Assembly: GCF_001678475.1 (NCBI RefSeq)
Contig: NZ_JTJR01000035.1
Span: forward strand, 1-64,000
Source: Gallibacterium genomosp. 3
Lineage (GTDB): Bacteria; Pseudomonadota; Gammaproteobacteria; Enterobacterales; Pasteurellaceae
Direction: 5' to 3'
DNA length: 64,000 bases
The position numbers were made by a program, and so were the translations under genes. Each line of letters starts with the position of its first letter. Within the stretch, counting starts at the first letter, position 1. A model generated the notes under the pieces. The model was not told where the DNA came from. It saw only the letters and a program-made list of their open reading frames with translations, and did not search any database. Below, piece after piece: positions 54,442 through 63,419 of this stretch.

Positions 54442-55332
54442 ATGTTACAAGAATGGTTAGAACAATATTGGAATTATCTTCGTATTGAACGTCAACTTAG
54501 CCCTAAGACATTAGAAAGTTATCAGCAGCAAATAGAGGCGTGTCTTGAATTATTGATTACAGAGGGAATTAACGATTGGCGACAAGTTGATGGTAGTGTT
54601 ATTCGCTTTATCCTCACTCAAGGAAAAAAGGCTGGATTGCATGAACATAGCTTAGCGTTACGCCTTTCTAGTTTACGTGGATTTTTCCAATTTTTATTAC
54701 GTAAAAAGATTATTACTGTTAATCCAACCGATGGCATTTCAGCACCAAAGGCAGGCAAAAGATTACCGAAAAGTATTGATGTTGAATCTATTTCCCAATT
54801 ACTTGACATTAAAAGCAAAGAACCTTTAGCCCTACGCGATAAAGCAATTATGGAATTAATGTATAGTTCTGGATTACGCTTATCTGAATTACGCGGTTTG
54901 AATTTAGAGGATATTAATTTTAAGGCAAAAGAACTTAGGGTATTGGGGAAAGGAAATAAAGAACGGATTTTACCTTTTGGGCGTTATGCCGCTGGTGCTT
55001 TACATGAATGGCTCAATGTTCGTCTGCAATTTCATCCAAAAGACAATGCACTTTTTATTAGTCATCAGGGTAATCGCTTAACAAGCACCGCCATTCAACA
55101 ACGTTTAGAACAGTGGGGTATTAAGCAAGGATTAAATGCTCACCTTAATCCGCATAAACTCCGCCACTCTTTTGCTACCCATATGCTTGAAGCTACCTCT
55201 GACTTACGTGCTGTACAAGAACTATTAGGGCATGAAAATTTATCTACCACACAAGTTTATACACATTTAAATTTCCAACATTTAGCACAGGTATATGATT
55301 CAGCACACCCTCGTGCCAGACGTAAAAAATAA
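54442..55332 (+). CDS. xerC: Tyrosine recombinase XerC
   Basis: With XerD it resolves chromosome dimers at dif. The 296 residues have an N-terminal SAM-like core-binding domain (about 1-90) and a catalytic domain with all active-site residues visible: Arg in [13 protein letters not shown] (about 149), Lys in [11 protein letters not shown] (about 172), HxxR in [12 protein letters not shown] (about 240-243), His in [15 protein letters not shown] (about 266) and Tyr in the same segment (about 275). Its place after dapF-DUF484 favours XerC over XerD. Confidence 0.97.
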   Translation: MLQEWLEQYWNYLRIERQLSPKTLESYQQQIEACLELLITEGINDWRQVDGSVIRFILTQGKKAGLHEHSLALRLSSLRGFFQFLLRKKIITVNPTDGISAPKAGKRLPKSIDVESISQLLDIKSKEPLALRDKAIMELMYSSGLRLSELRGLNLEDINFKAKELRVLGKGNKERILPFGRYAAGALHEWLNVRLQFHPKDNALFISHQGNRLTSTAIQQRLEQWGIKQGLNAHLNPHKLRHSFATHMLEATSDLRAVQELLGHENLSTTQVYTHLNFQHLAQVYDSAHPRARRKK

Positions 55333-55343
55333 GGAATCGCAGT

Positions 55344-56054
55344 ATGTTACATTTTTATCGTTCATTTACGTTACCCAAAGTTATCAGCTTTGATCTTGAT
55401 GATACTTTATATGATAACTACACTGTGATTCGGAATGCAGAACAAGCTTTCCTTGATTGTTTACAACAGCTTGCACAAGTCAGCGTAGAAAACTGGGCAC
55501 TCTATAAACAACAGCTTTTCCTGGAAGATCCTATTCACTATGAAGATGTGATTGAGTGGCGAAAAGCAGCAGCAGTAAAGCTTCTGCAACAACAAGGGAA
55601 AAGCAACACTGAAATCCCTGCCATTGTAAAACAATGTATGCAACTGTTTGTGGAATGGCGGCATAAAATTGATGTTCCACAACAGAATCAACAGTTCCTC
55701 AACCAATTAGCTGAACATTATCCTTTAGTCACTATCAGTAATGGAAATGTCTATCCGCCTCATATTGGCTTAGACCAATTTAAGTTGATGTTACGGGGAG
55801 GTGAACATGGCAGAGCTAAACCACACGCAGACTTATTCTTGCAAACTGCACAATATTTTGGTTGTCCTCCTAACGAAATACTTCACGTTGGTGATAATCT
55901 TGTTACTGATGTACAAGGTGCTATTTTAAGCGGTTGTCAGGCAGTTTGGATTAATCCTCATAATCAACCTATGTCAATTTTTCCTGAGGTCACACATTTA
56001 CCAACATTATCTGTTTTTGATGTTACCGAGCTTTCCTTTTTGTATAAAAACTAG
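55344..56054 (+). CDS. yigB: HAD-family FMN/5-amino-6-ribitylamino-uracil phosphatase YigB
   Basis: A 236-residue HAD phosphatase. Motif I is VISFDLDDTLYDN (about 14-26), motif II is VTISNG (about 131) and motif III/IV lies in GRAKPHADLF and ILHVGDNLVTDVQGA (about 176-192). E. coli YigB dephosphorylates FMN and a riboflavin precursor. It is the last gene of the dapF operon, 11 bp after xerC; a run of Ts in AT-rich DNA follows. Confidence 0.93.
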   Translation: MLHFYRSFTLPKVISFDLDDTLYDNYTVIRNAEQAFLDCLQQLAQVSVENWALYKQQLFLEDPIHYEDVIEWRKAAAVKLLQQQGKSNTEIPAIVKQCMQLFVEWRHKIDVPQQNQQFLNQLAEHYPLVTISNGNVYPPHIGLDQFKLMLRGGEHGRAKPHADLFLQTAQYFGCPPNEILHVGDNLVTDVQGAILSGCQAVWINPHNQPMSIFPEVTHLPTLSVFDVTELSFLYKN

Positions 56055-56184
56055 CCAAAATTTGATGTAAATAAACTTTTTTTTAAATTTTATTCTCTTT
56101 TTTTAAATTAAGATTGCGATCTTTTTGGCTTACTTTATCATTACCTCCATCGAGTTATTGTTAAACAATCTTATTGAGGTCTTT

Positions 56185-57516
56185 ATGCTATACGCTGAAT
56201 TTATTCTACTACTCTTTTTCCTGTATGTTGGTAGCCGCTACGGCGGTGTCGGGCTGGGTGTTGTGTCCGGTATTGGATTAATTGTTGAAGTCTTTATCCT
56301 CCGTATGCCTCCATCCTCCCCACCTATTGACGTAATGTTAATCATCTTAGCCGTTGTAACCTGTGCATCTGTACTTGAAGCAGCTGGCGGTCTAAAATAT
56401 ATGTTACAAATCGCAGAACGTATCCTACGTAGTAATCCAAAACGTGTCACGATTCTCGGACCAATGGTTACTTACTTTATGACAATTATTCTTGGTACAG
56501 GTCATGCGGTTTATACTATTATGCCAATTATTGGTGATATTGCCTTAAAAAATGGTATTCGCCCTGAACGTCCAATGGCAGCTGCCTCTGTATCATCTCA
56601 ATTAGCAATTACAGGAAGTCCTATCTCAGCAGCAGTAGTCTATTATCTTAGCCAAATTTCTGAATTACCTGGTTTTTCTCATGTTAGCCTATTAACTATC
56701 GTATCTATTTCTATTCCTGCTACATTTTGTGGCATGTTAGCCCTTTCGCTATATAGTTTACGCCGGGGAAAAGAATTAAAAGATGACCCTGAATATCAGC
56801 GCCGTTTAAACGATCCAGAGTGGAGTAATTTAATTAAAAATACGACTAGCACTAGTTTAAATGAAACCTTACCACCATCTGCTCGTAATTCAGTATTCTT
56901 ATTCCTCTTTGCTTTAGTATTAATTGTCATTATTGCTATGGTTCCAGAAATAAGAACTATTGGTGATGCAAAAAAACCAATCTCCATGGGGGTTATCATT
57001 CAAATGATGATGTTAGCTTTCGGAGGAATCATTCTATTAGCAACTAAAACGGATGTAAAAAAAGTTCCTAATGGCGTAGTGTTTAAATCAGGTATGGTTG
57101 CAACTATCGCTATCTTCGGTATTGCTTGGATGAGTGATACTTATTTTAAATATGCAATGCCTTCATTCAAAGCTGGCATCACTGAAATGGTTCAAAGTTA
57201 TCCTTGGACATTTGCACTCGCTCTCTTTGCAGTATCTGTGGTAATCAACAGCCAAGCAGCAACCGGAAGAATGTTGCTTCCAGTAGGTATTGCAATGGGC
57301 TTACCTGCACCATTACTTGTTGGTTTATTACCTGCAACTTATGGTTACTTCTTTATTCCTAACTATCCATCTGATATTGCAACTGTAAACTTCGATGTTT
57401 CAGGTACAACAAAAATTGGTAAATACTACTTCAACCACAGTTTCATGGTACCAGGTTTAATCGGGGTTGTTGTAGGATGTATTGTTGGTATTAGTATTGC
57501 AAATGTATTGATGTAA
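56185..57516 (+). CDS. dcuB: Anaerobic C4-dicarboxylate transporter, DcuA/DcuB family
   Basis: A 443-residue inner-membrane carrier with about 11-12 helices that exchanges fumarate or aspartate for succinate under anaerobic conditions. Family stretches include GTGHAVYTIMPIIGDIALKNGIRPERPMAAASV (about 106-140, closest to DcuB) and SGTTKIGKYYFNHSFMVPGLIGV near the C-terminus (located, not for quotation). I start at ATG 56185, preceded by GAGGTCTTT, where MLYAEFILLLFFLYVGSRYGG matches the family; the frame extends 20 codons upstream. DcuB versus DcuA is my judgement from the GHAVYTIMP segment. Confidence 0.9.
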   Translation: MLYAEFILLLFFLYVGSRYGGVGLGVVSGIGLIVEVFILRMPPSSPPIDVMLIILAVVTCASVLEAAGGLKYMLQIAERILRSNPKRVTILGPMVTYFMTIILGTGHAVYTIMPIIGDIALKNGIRPERPMAAASVSSQLAITGSPISAAVVYYLSQISELPGFSHVSLLTIVSISIPATFCGMLALSLYSLRRGKELKDDPEYQRRLNDPEWSNLIKNTTSTSLNETLPPSARNSVFLFLFALVLIVIIAMVPEIRTIGDAKKPISMGVIIQMMMLAFGGIILLATKTDVKKVPNGVVFKSGMVATIAIFGIAWMSDTYFKYAMPSFKAGITEMVQSYPWTFALALFAVSVVINSQAATGRMLLPVGIAMGLPAPLLVGLLPATYGYFFIPNYPSDIATVNFDVSGTTKIGKYYFNHSFMVPGLIGVVVGCIVGISIANVLM

Positions 57517-57536
57517 TATTGATATTGACTTGAGAT

Positions 57537-57572
57537 AAAAATACCTCGCCAATCGGCGAGGTATTTTTTTAC
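57537..57572. terminator. Bidirectional terminator between dcuB and yciI
   Basis: AAATACCTCGCC/GGCGAGGTATTT, a 12-bp stem with T-run on the plus strand and TTTTTAT on the minus strand side. It serves the convergent dcuB and yciI units. Confidence 0.9.
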
Positions 57573-57587
57573 TAATTAATTTTAAAA

Positions 57588-57884
57588 TTAAAACACACGC
57601 TTAAATGGTTTCACCACAACATCACCATACACGCCAGCTTCAACATAAGGATCTTGAGATGCCCATGTTTTTGCTTCTTCTAATGAAGCAAACTCAGCAA
57701 TCACAGTAGAACCCGTAAAGCCAGCTGCTCCCGGATTTTCATCATCAATAGCTGGATTTGGTCCTGCTACTAATAAACGCCCTTGTTCTTGTAATAAAAT
57801 AAGGCGTGCTAAATGTTTTTCTCTCACGGCTAAACGTTTATCTAACGTATTTGGTAAATCTTGTGCAAAAATAACGTAATACAT
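57588..57884 (-). CDS. yciI: YciI family protein
   Basis: A 98-residue small dimeric YCII-domain protein with a ferredoxin-like alpha-beta fold. [28 protein letters not shown] with the conserved His of the family, then GPNPAIDD and [10 protein letters not shown], match E. coli YciI. Its activity is unproven. I start at ATG 57884, five bases after AGGAG; a GTG two codons upstream overlaps that ribosome binding site. It lies in a yciC-yciB-yciA-yciI set. Confidence 0.95.
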   Translation of the reverse strand: MYYVIFAQDLPNTLDKRLAVREKHLARLILLQEQGRLLVAGPNPAIDDENPGAAGFTGSTVIAEFASLEEAKTWASQDPYVEAGVYGDVVVKPFKRVF

Positions 57885-57894
57885 ATTCACTCCT

Positions 57895-58350
57895 TTATGC
57901 TTGCTGCTGATATTCAGTAATAATTTGTAATGCTTGATCTAATTCTGGATTATTTTCTCGTGGCACAGGACTTGGTCTGCCTTGTTCATCAATTGCTACA
58001 TAAGTAAATAACGCATCTGTCACTAAATAACGATCAGAAATAGCATCTTGAAAAACACGTTTTACCCAAACTTCAACTTTAACTTGAATTGAAGTATTAC
58101 CTACCTTAGTACAGCGCCCATAACAACAGACAACGTCCCCAACCGAAACAGGTTTATGAAATGTCATATTATTTACGTGGACTGTCACTACTCGGCGATG
58201 TGCAATTTCTTTTGCTAAGATTGCACCACCAATATCCATTTGTGACATAATCCAACCACCAAAAATATCGCCATTAGCGTTAGTATCTGATGGCATTGCT
58301 AATGTTCTCAGTAATAATGTGCCATCCGGTGTGCGAACTGTTGTTTCCAT
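57895..58350 (-). CDS. yciA: Acyl-CoA thioester hydrolase YciA
   Basis: A 151-residue hotdog-fold thioesterase. [31 protein letters not shown] (about 14-44) contains the catalytic Asn/Asp region of the YciA/BFIT family, and [22 protein letters not shown] follows. The H. influenzae orthologue HI0827 hydrolyses a broad range of acyl-CoAs and is inhibited by CoA. It is 3 bp after yciB and 10 bp before yciI. Confidence 0.96.
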   Translation of the reverse strand: METTVRTPDGTLLLRTLAMPSDTNANGDIFGGWIMSQMDIGGAILAKEIAHRRVVTVHVNNMTFHKPVSVGDVVCCYGRCTKVGNTSIQVKVEVWVKRVFQDAISDRYLVTDALFTYVAIDEQGRPSPVPRENNPELDQALQIITEYQQQA

Positions 58351-58353
58351 TAA

Positions 58354-58908
58354 TTAATCTTCCTTATGATTCTGTTTTGCTTGAGAATTAAGATATGGAT
58401 AAATATAAATACCAGTTAATAACGATGCGACTAAGGTTAAACCAAAGAAACCAAATGATTTAAAATCTACCCAAATATCATCCGATAAAAATTGGCTCAC
58501 ATAGATATTAATCAACATACAAACAACAAAAAATATTCCCCACCCTAAATTAAGATTTGCCCATACTTTTTCAGGAAGTTGAATCTCTTTGCCTAACATA
58601 CTTTTGATTAATAATTTTTTAAAGCCATATTGGCTAACTAACAAGATTAAGGCAAATAACGCATAAACAATCGTCACTTTCCATTTTAAAAATTCAAGAT
58701 CATTAAAGTAAGCTGTTAAACTACCAAAAAAGACGATCCCAATTGCCATAATCCATTGCGACTTTTCAATCTTACCGTATTTCACTTTTAAGATAATAAA
58801 TTGAACAATGGTCGCCACAATCAAAATAATCGCTGCTTCGCGAACACCATATAATTTATAGACGGCAAAAAATAAGATCAGTGGGATAAATTCTAATAAT
58901 TGTTTCAT
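58354..58908 (-). CDS. yciB: Inner-membrane septation protein YciB (IspZ)
   Basis: A 184-residue protein with about five or six transmembrane helices. [21 protein letters not shown] at the start and [39 protein letters not shown] near residues 118-155 are typical of intracellular septation protein A. In E. coli it affects envelope synthesis and septation. It overlaps yciC by 4 bp (the stop and start share ATGA-type bases). Confidence 0.95.
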   Translation of the reverse strand: MKQLLEFIPLILFFAVYKLYGVREAAIILIVATIVQFIILKVKYGKIEKSQWIMAIGIVFFGSLTAYFNDLEFLKWKVTIVYALFALILLVSQYGFKKLLIKSMLGKEIQLPEKVWANLNLGWGIFFVVCMLINIYVSQFLSDDIWVDFKSFGFFGLTLVASLLTGIYIYPYLNSQAKQNHKED

Positions 58909-59642
58909 AGTGAGTTTGCCTTAATAAAAATACGGTAAAAACGATAGGCAAAAATTAGTGAGAATAAATTGATAAATGAGGTGATTAAAGTAAATAACAC
59001 CAATAAATTTGCACCTAATAAGCCTACTAATAGATTACTGAATAATATTGGCACAAGATAAACTAACAGTAAATAAACCACCATTACCTTATATTGTTGG
59101 CGATGATTAACTAACTGATATAAAGCTCTTAGCCCCTTTCTGCCCGGTTCCAATAAATATGCATATGGCAGTAATGCAATACGAGTTAATAAATAACCAC
59201 TTACTAATAAACACACTACACCACCGATAAAGAGTGAAATCCCGCCACTTACTGAGCCAATACTAATTCCCATAATAAATGGCATTAATGCCAGAATTAA
59301 TAAGCAGTTATAACCAATAAATCCGATTAATTTTTGTAATACGGTTGGAATACATGAAAAGATATCGCCAATCCGATTGGTAGAAACCTGATCAATAGTC
59401 AAAATAAACCATATATTCAGGATCACAGAAAAAATTAAATTGAAAAAAGAAGCAAATATCACACTAGATGAGATTGAATTTGGCGTTGTTTGCAGCTGTT
59501 CTAAGCCACCATTTGCTTCCATAATGAGCTGAAAAATTAATGTATTCAATGCATACAATACAGTAAAAGTAACAACGATTGGGTAACGATTACGCACAAA
59601 ATAGCTACTTTCTTGCAAAATTCGTACAAAATTTATCGACAT
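58905..59642 (-). CDS. yciC: UPF0259 membrane protein YciC
   Basis: A 245-residue inner-membrane protein with about six transmembrane helices. The N-terminus ([27 protein letters not shown]) and the centre ([21 protein letters not shown]) match E. coli YciC. Function unknown. It is first in the yciC-yciB-yciA-yciI set and divergent from dsbD, with a 118-bp gap between starts. Confidence 0.93.
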   Translation of the reverse strand: MSINFVRILQESSYFVRNRYPIVVTFTVLYALNTLIFQLIMEANGGLEQLQTTPNSISSSVIFASFFNLIFSVILNIWFILTIDQVSTNRIGDIFSCIPTVLQKLIGFIGYNCLLILALMPFIMGISIGSVSGGISLFIGGVVCLLVSGYLLTRIALLPYAYLLEPGRKGLRALYQLVNHRQQYKVMVVYLLLVYLVPILFSNLLVGLLGANLLVLFTLITSFINLFSLIFAYRFYRIFIKANSL

Positions 59643-59760
59643 TGTTTCCTCTTTCTTATGTACAACTTAAAATTAGCGAGTATAACAATTTTAGTTAAGA
59701 AATTCAGCTGTAAGTATGCTAAACTTCCACTTCTTTTATTCATCTATCAATAGTTACAAT

Positions 59761-61509
59761 ATGATTAGAAAATATTTATCATTTTTTTCCACTTTTATCT
59801 TATTTTTCTTAAGTATAACAACAACATTTGCTGGTATTTTTGATAAAAAAGCAGACTTCTTAACCGTTGAACAGGCTTTTCCATTTTCCCTACAAGCTAC
59901 ACCACAAAAAATCACTCTGCATTGGGATATTTTGCCTAACTACTATTTATATAAGCATACCGTCACCGTCAAAAGTGATAATGTTGCTTTTAATCAGCAA
60001 ATTACCCCCATTATTGAAAAAACACACGAGGATCCTTACTTTGGTAAAACGCAAATTTTTGAACAAGGCTTAGATATTGTTCTTACCCCGACTCAAAATC
60101 AATTTGAGCCACAAGGCAAATTAATTATTAATTATCAAGGTTGTACAGAAGGATTATGTTATCCACCACAAACTCAAGAGATTGAGTTATCACAATGGAT
60201 TAAACCTAGTACAGCTCAGGTTACTACCTCTGATTTAACCAACGAAAACGCACAAAGTAATACTACTGAAACCACGCCTTTTACTGAGCGCTTATTTCAA
60301 AGTAAATTTGCGGTATTTTGGTTCTTTTTACTCGGTATTGGCTTAGCCTTTACCCCTTGTGTATTACCAATGTTACCGTTGCTATCTGCTATCGTTATTG
60401 GCAAAGAACAACGTGTTAATACAGGTAAAGCTTTATTGTTAAGTATTATTTATGTACAAGGAATGGCTCTCACTTATGCGTTACTTGGGTTAGCTGTTGC
60501 TGCTGTTGGGTTATCCTTACAAGTTTGGTTACAAAGCTCTTACGTATTAGGAGCTTTTGCACTGCTATTTATCCTACTGGCTTGTTCTATGTTTGGTTTA
60601 TTTACTTTACAGCTTCCTGTGAGTTGGCAAACTAAATTAACAGCATTAAGTCAAAAACAATCAGCTGGTATGTATGGTGGCGTATTTATGATGGGCGCTA
60701 TCGCTGGCTTGATTGCATCCCCTTGTACTTCTGCCCCACTCTCAGGCGCCTTACTGTATGTGACACAAACTGGTGACTTAATTACAGGTGCCTTAACGCT
60801 CTATTTATTAGCGCTTGGTATGGGAACGCCATTGATCGCTATTACTGTCTTTGGCAATAAGATTTTACCTAAATCAGGTGCTTGGATGGAGAATGTAAAA
60901 ATCGCTTTTGGCTTTGTATTATTAGCTCTACCGATTATCTTACTTGCCCGTTTTTTACCAAATTATTGGGAAAATATTTTATGGTCACTACTCGGGATTG
61001 CTTTCTTTGCTTGGCTAATCACCCTAGCAGGTAAACATAGCCGCATTTGGCAAGTTTTATCAATAATGGCGATGATGGTTGCTGCTGCACCGTTCTATGC
61101 TGCGATACAACAATTGTTACATCCTCAAATACAGCAATCAACTAACCATCAAGAATTTATCCAGGTTAAAGATTTAGCAAAATTACAGCAGCAACTACGC
61201 AATAATCCACATAAAATTGCAATGGTTGATCTCTATGCAGATTGGTGTGTCGCCTGCAAAGAGTTTGAACATAAGACTTTTAATCAAACAGAAGTTCAAC
61301 AGCGCTTGCAAAAAATTCTTTTATTACGTGTTGATATGACCAAAAACAGTACTGCTAATCAAGCACTTAGCAAGGAATATCAGGTGTTAGGTTTACCGAC
61401 TATTCTGTTTTTTGATCAACAAGGCAAAGAGATTAGTAATAGCCGTGTTACTGGATTTTTAGATGCCAAACAGTTTAGTGAATGGTTAGATCGATTAGCC
61501 ACAGATTAA
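59761..61509 (+). CDS. dsbD: Thiol:disulfide interchange protein DsbD
   Basis: Carries electrons from cytoplasmic thioredoxin across the inner membrane to periplasmic DsbC, DsbG and CcmG. About 582 residues: signal peptide (MIRKYLSFFSTFILFFLSITT), N-terminal DsbDalpha domain with its Cys pair in GCTEGLCYPP, eight-helix membrane domain with Cys in AFTPCVLPMLP and IASPCTSAPLSG, and C-terminal thioredoxin domain with DWCVACKEFE. All three redox pairs are intact. ATG 59761 is chosen because it begins the signal peptide; the frame extends 15 codons upstream. A hairpin terminator follows. Confidence 0.96.
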   Translation: MIRKYLSFFSTFILFFLSITTTFAGIFDKKADFLTVEQAFPFSLQATPQKITLHWDILPNYYLYKHTVTVKSDNVAFNQQITPIIEKTHEDPYFGKTQIFEQGLDIVLTPTQNQFEPQGKLIINYQGCTEGLCYPPQTQEIELSQWIKPSTAQVTTSDLTNENAQSNTTETTPFTERLFQSKFAVFWFFLLGIGLAFTPCVLPMLPLLSAIVIGKEQRVNTGKALLLSIIYVQGMALTYALLGLAVAAVGLSLQVWLQSSYVLGAFALLFILLACSMFGLFTLQLPVSWQTKLTALSQKQSAGMYGGVFMMGAIAGLIASPCTSAPLSGALLYVTQTGDLITGALTLYLLALGMGTPLIAITVFGNKILPKSGAWMENVKIAFGFVLLALPIILLARFLPNYWENILWSLLGIAFFAWLITLAGKHSRIWQVLSIMAMMVAAAPFYAAIQQLLHPQIQQSTNHQEFIQVKDLAKLQQQLRNNPHKIAMVDLYADWCVACKEFEHKTFNQTEVQQRLQKILLLRVDMTKNSTANQALSKEYQVLGLPTILFFDQQGKEISNSRVTGFLDAKQFSEWLDRLATD

Positions 61510-61515
61510 ATCACA

Positions 61516-61556
61516 ATACCTCACGTTTTCTCAACAGATGAAAAATTGTGAGGTAT
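61516..61556 (+). terminator. Hairpin after dsbD
   Basis: ATACCTCAC/GTGAGGTAT, a 9-bp stem with a long (23-base) loop, located between the convergent dsbD and pdxT genes. Followed by CAATTAATTATC, so it is a weak terminator. Confidence 0.5.
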
Positions 61557-61563
61557 CAATTAA

Positions 61564-62133
61564 TTATCTACATAACGTCAAAAACAATTTTAAAATTGCT
61601 AAATTATCCGTTAATTCTGGATGAAAAGAGCAAGCAAGTAACTTACCTTGGCGAGCTAATACAGGATGCCCCGCAAAAGAGGCTAACACTTCAACAGTGT
61701 TGCCTGTTTTCACAATATACGGCGCCCGAATAAATACCGCTGGTACAGGTTGTTCAATCCCTGTAACCTGTAACTCTGTTTGGAAGCTATCCACTTGCCG
61801 CCCAAATGCATTACGTTGTACTTGAATATCCAACAGCTGTAAATATGCTGATTCACCACCAACAATCTCTCTCGCTAATAAGATCATGCCCGCACAAGTA
61901 CCAAAGATTGCTTTTGTCTGTGCAAATTGTTGTAACGCATCAATAAAACCATATTGGCGCATTAACTTGCCAATCGTTGTACTTTCACCACCTGGTAAGA
62001 TAATTCCATCCAATTCTGCAAGCTGTTCAACACGTTTAACCGCAACACCCGTCACACCTAATTGTGCAAGTTGAGCTAAATGTTCACTAACAGCACCTTG
62101 CAAAGCCAATACACCTATCTTTAATGCTTTCAT
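61564..62133 (-). CDS. pdxT: Pyridoxal 5'-phosphate synthase glutaminase subunit
   Basis: Supplies ammonia from glutamine to PdxS for direct PLP synthesis. The 189 residues form a class I glutaminase: LPGGESTTIGKLM (about 46), the nucleophile Cys in FGTCAGMILLA (about 80) and the His-Glu pair in ACSFHPELTDN (about 172). ATG 62133 lies one base past the pdxS stop, so the subunits are translationally coupled; the frame itself extends upstream into pdxS. H. influenzae also uses this DXP-independent route. Confidence 0.97.
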   Translation of the reverse strand: MKALKIGVLALQGAVSEHLAQLAQLGVTGVAVKRVEQLAELDGIILPGGESTTIGKLMRQYGFIDALQQFAQTKAIFGTCAGMILLAREIVGGESAYLQLLDIQVQRNAFGRQVDSFQTELQVTGIEQPVPAVFIRAPYIVKTGNTVEVLASFAGHPVLARQGKLLACSFHPELTDNLAILKLFLTLCR

Positions 62134-62134
62134 A

Positions 62135-63022
62135 TTACCAACCACGATCTTGCATTCTTTCAGCAGCAGAAAGCTGTGATATTTCAATCCCTTTCATCGC
62201 TTCACCAAGATCTTCAGATAAACGAGCGATCAAATCATAGTCTTGATAATGTGTGGTAGCTTGTACGATTGCTTTGGCAAATTTTTCAGGATTTTCAGAT
62301 TTAAAAATACCTGATCCAACAAAAACACCATCCGCGCCTAATTCCATCATTAATGCCGCATCTGCTGGTGTAGCAACACCACCCGCAGCAAAATTAACCA
62401 CTGGCAATCTTCCTAACTGTTTAATCTGTAATAATAATTCAAAAGGAGCACCTAAATTTTTTGCCTCTGTCATTAATTCATCATGACTCATCGCAACTAC
62501 CTTGCGAACTTGTGCATTGACTTTCCGCATATGACGTACCGCTTCTACAATATTGCCTGTTCCCGGTTCACCTTTGGTGCGCAACATTGCAGCCCCCTCA
62601 CCAATACGTCTTAAGGCCTCACCAAGATCACGACAGCCACACACAAAAGGAACGGTAAACTCACTTTTTAACAAATGAAACTCTTCATCTGCTGGCGTTA
62701 ATACTTCACTTTCATCAATATAATCCACGCCCATCGCTTCTAATACACGAGCTTCCGTAATATGACCAATTCTCGCTTTAGCCATTACAGGGATAGATAC
62801 GGCATCCATCACTTCTTTAACGATACGTGGATTCGCCATTCTCGCCACGCCGCCAGCTTTACGAATATCAAAAGGTACACGTTCTAATGCCATCACCGCC
62901 ACTGCACCCGCAGCTTCTGCAATACGAGCTTGCTCTGCATTGACTACATCCATAATCACGCCACCTTTTTGCATCTGTGCCATACCGCGTTTTACTACAT
63001 CACTACCAATAATTGTACTCAT
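62135..63022 (-). CDS. pdxS: Pyridoxal 5'-phosphate synthase lyase subunit
   Basis: Builds PLP from ribose-5-phosphate, glyceraldehyde-3-phosphate and ammonia. The 295-residue barrel has the catalytic lysines in [14 protein letters not shown] (about 82) and [15 protein letters not shown] (about 150) and a phosphate loop in [11 protein letters not shown] (about 235). ATG 63022 is chosen because GGAGGATAAATTG precedes it; a TTG one codon upstream is not favoured. It is first of the pdxST pair. The glyceraldehyde-3-phosphate substrate is a TpiA product. Confidence 0.98.
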   Translation of the reverse strand: MSTIIGSDVVKRGMAQMQKGGVIMDVVNAEQARIAEAAGAVAVMALERVPFDIRKAGGVARMANPRIVKEVMDAVSIPVMAKARIGHITEARVLEAMGVDYIDESEVLTPADEEFHLLKSEFTVPFVCGCRDLGEALRRIGEGAAMLRTKGEPGTGNIVEAVRHMRKVNAQVRKVVAMSHDELMTEAKNLGAPFELLLQIKQLGRLPVVNFAAGGVATPADAALMMELGADGVFVGSGIFKSENPEKFAKAIVQATTHYQDYDLIARLSEDLGEAMKGIEISQLSAAERMQDRGW

Positions 63023-63151
63023 CAATTTATCCTCCGTTGTTATTTGAACGAACTTATTCTGGCGTAAATTGATGGGTTTAAAAGTGTCAATTTTTGATTA
63101 TTTAATGGGGTCAGAAAAAATAAATGATGTAGTAGAAATAGCAAATAATGA

Positions 63152-63409
63152 TTAAAGATCGAGTTCAAGATCAGACTCTACCTGACAACAACAAAGTAAT
63201 ACATCATCCTCTTGTAAAAAGGCTAATGGTGGCTGGCGATAACTTACCTGCCCTTGTAATAATTTTGCACGGCAAGCCCCACAATATCCTGAACGACATT
63301 GATATTCATGGGGAATATGTTGCTGCTCTAAGTTTTCCAGTAATGAACATTGATTATCATGCGAAAAAACGTGTCCGCTTCGTGTCAATTTGATTTGGTA
63401 AATCTTCAT
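63152..63409 (-). CDS. yfaE: [2Fe-2S] ferredoxin YfaE
   Basis: An 85-residue plant-type ferredoxin. The cluster motif is CRSGYCGACR (CxxxxCxxC, about residues 38-47), and the fourth ligand lies in LLCCCQV near residue 76. E. coli YfaE donates electrons to maintain the diferric tyrosyl radical of ribonucleotide reductase NrdB. Here it is not beside nrdAB in the visible part; instead it follows a kinase-fold gene by 10 bp. ATG 63409 (MKIYQIKL) is used as the natural N-terminus. Confidence 0.93.
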   Translation of the reverse strand: MKIYQIKLTRSGHVFSHDNQCSLLENLEQQHIPHEYQCRSGYCGACRAKLLQGQVSYRQPPLAFLQEDDVLLCCCQVESDLELDL

Positions 63410-63419
63410 ATTCAGTACT

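Noticed and set aside
63148-63393. Plus-strand frame opposite yfaE
   Set aside because: The minus strand encodes a clear 2Fe-2S ferredoxin with all cluster cysteines; the plus frame is its shadow.
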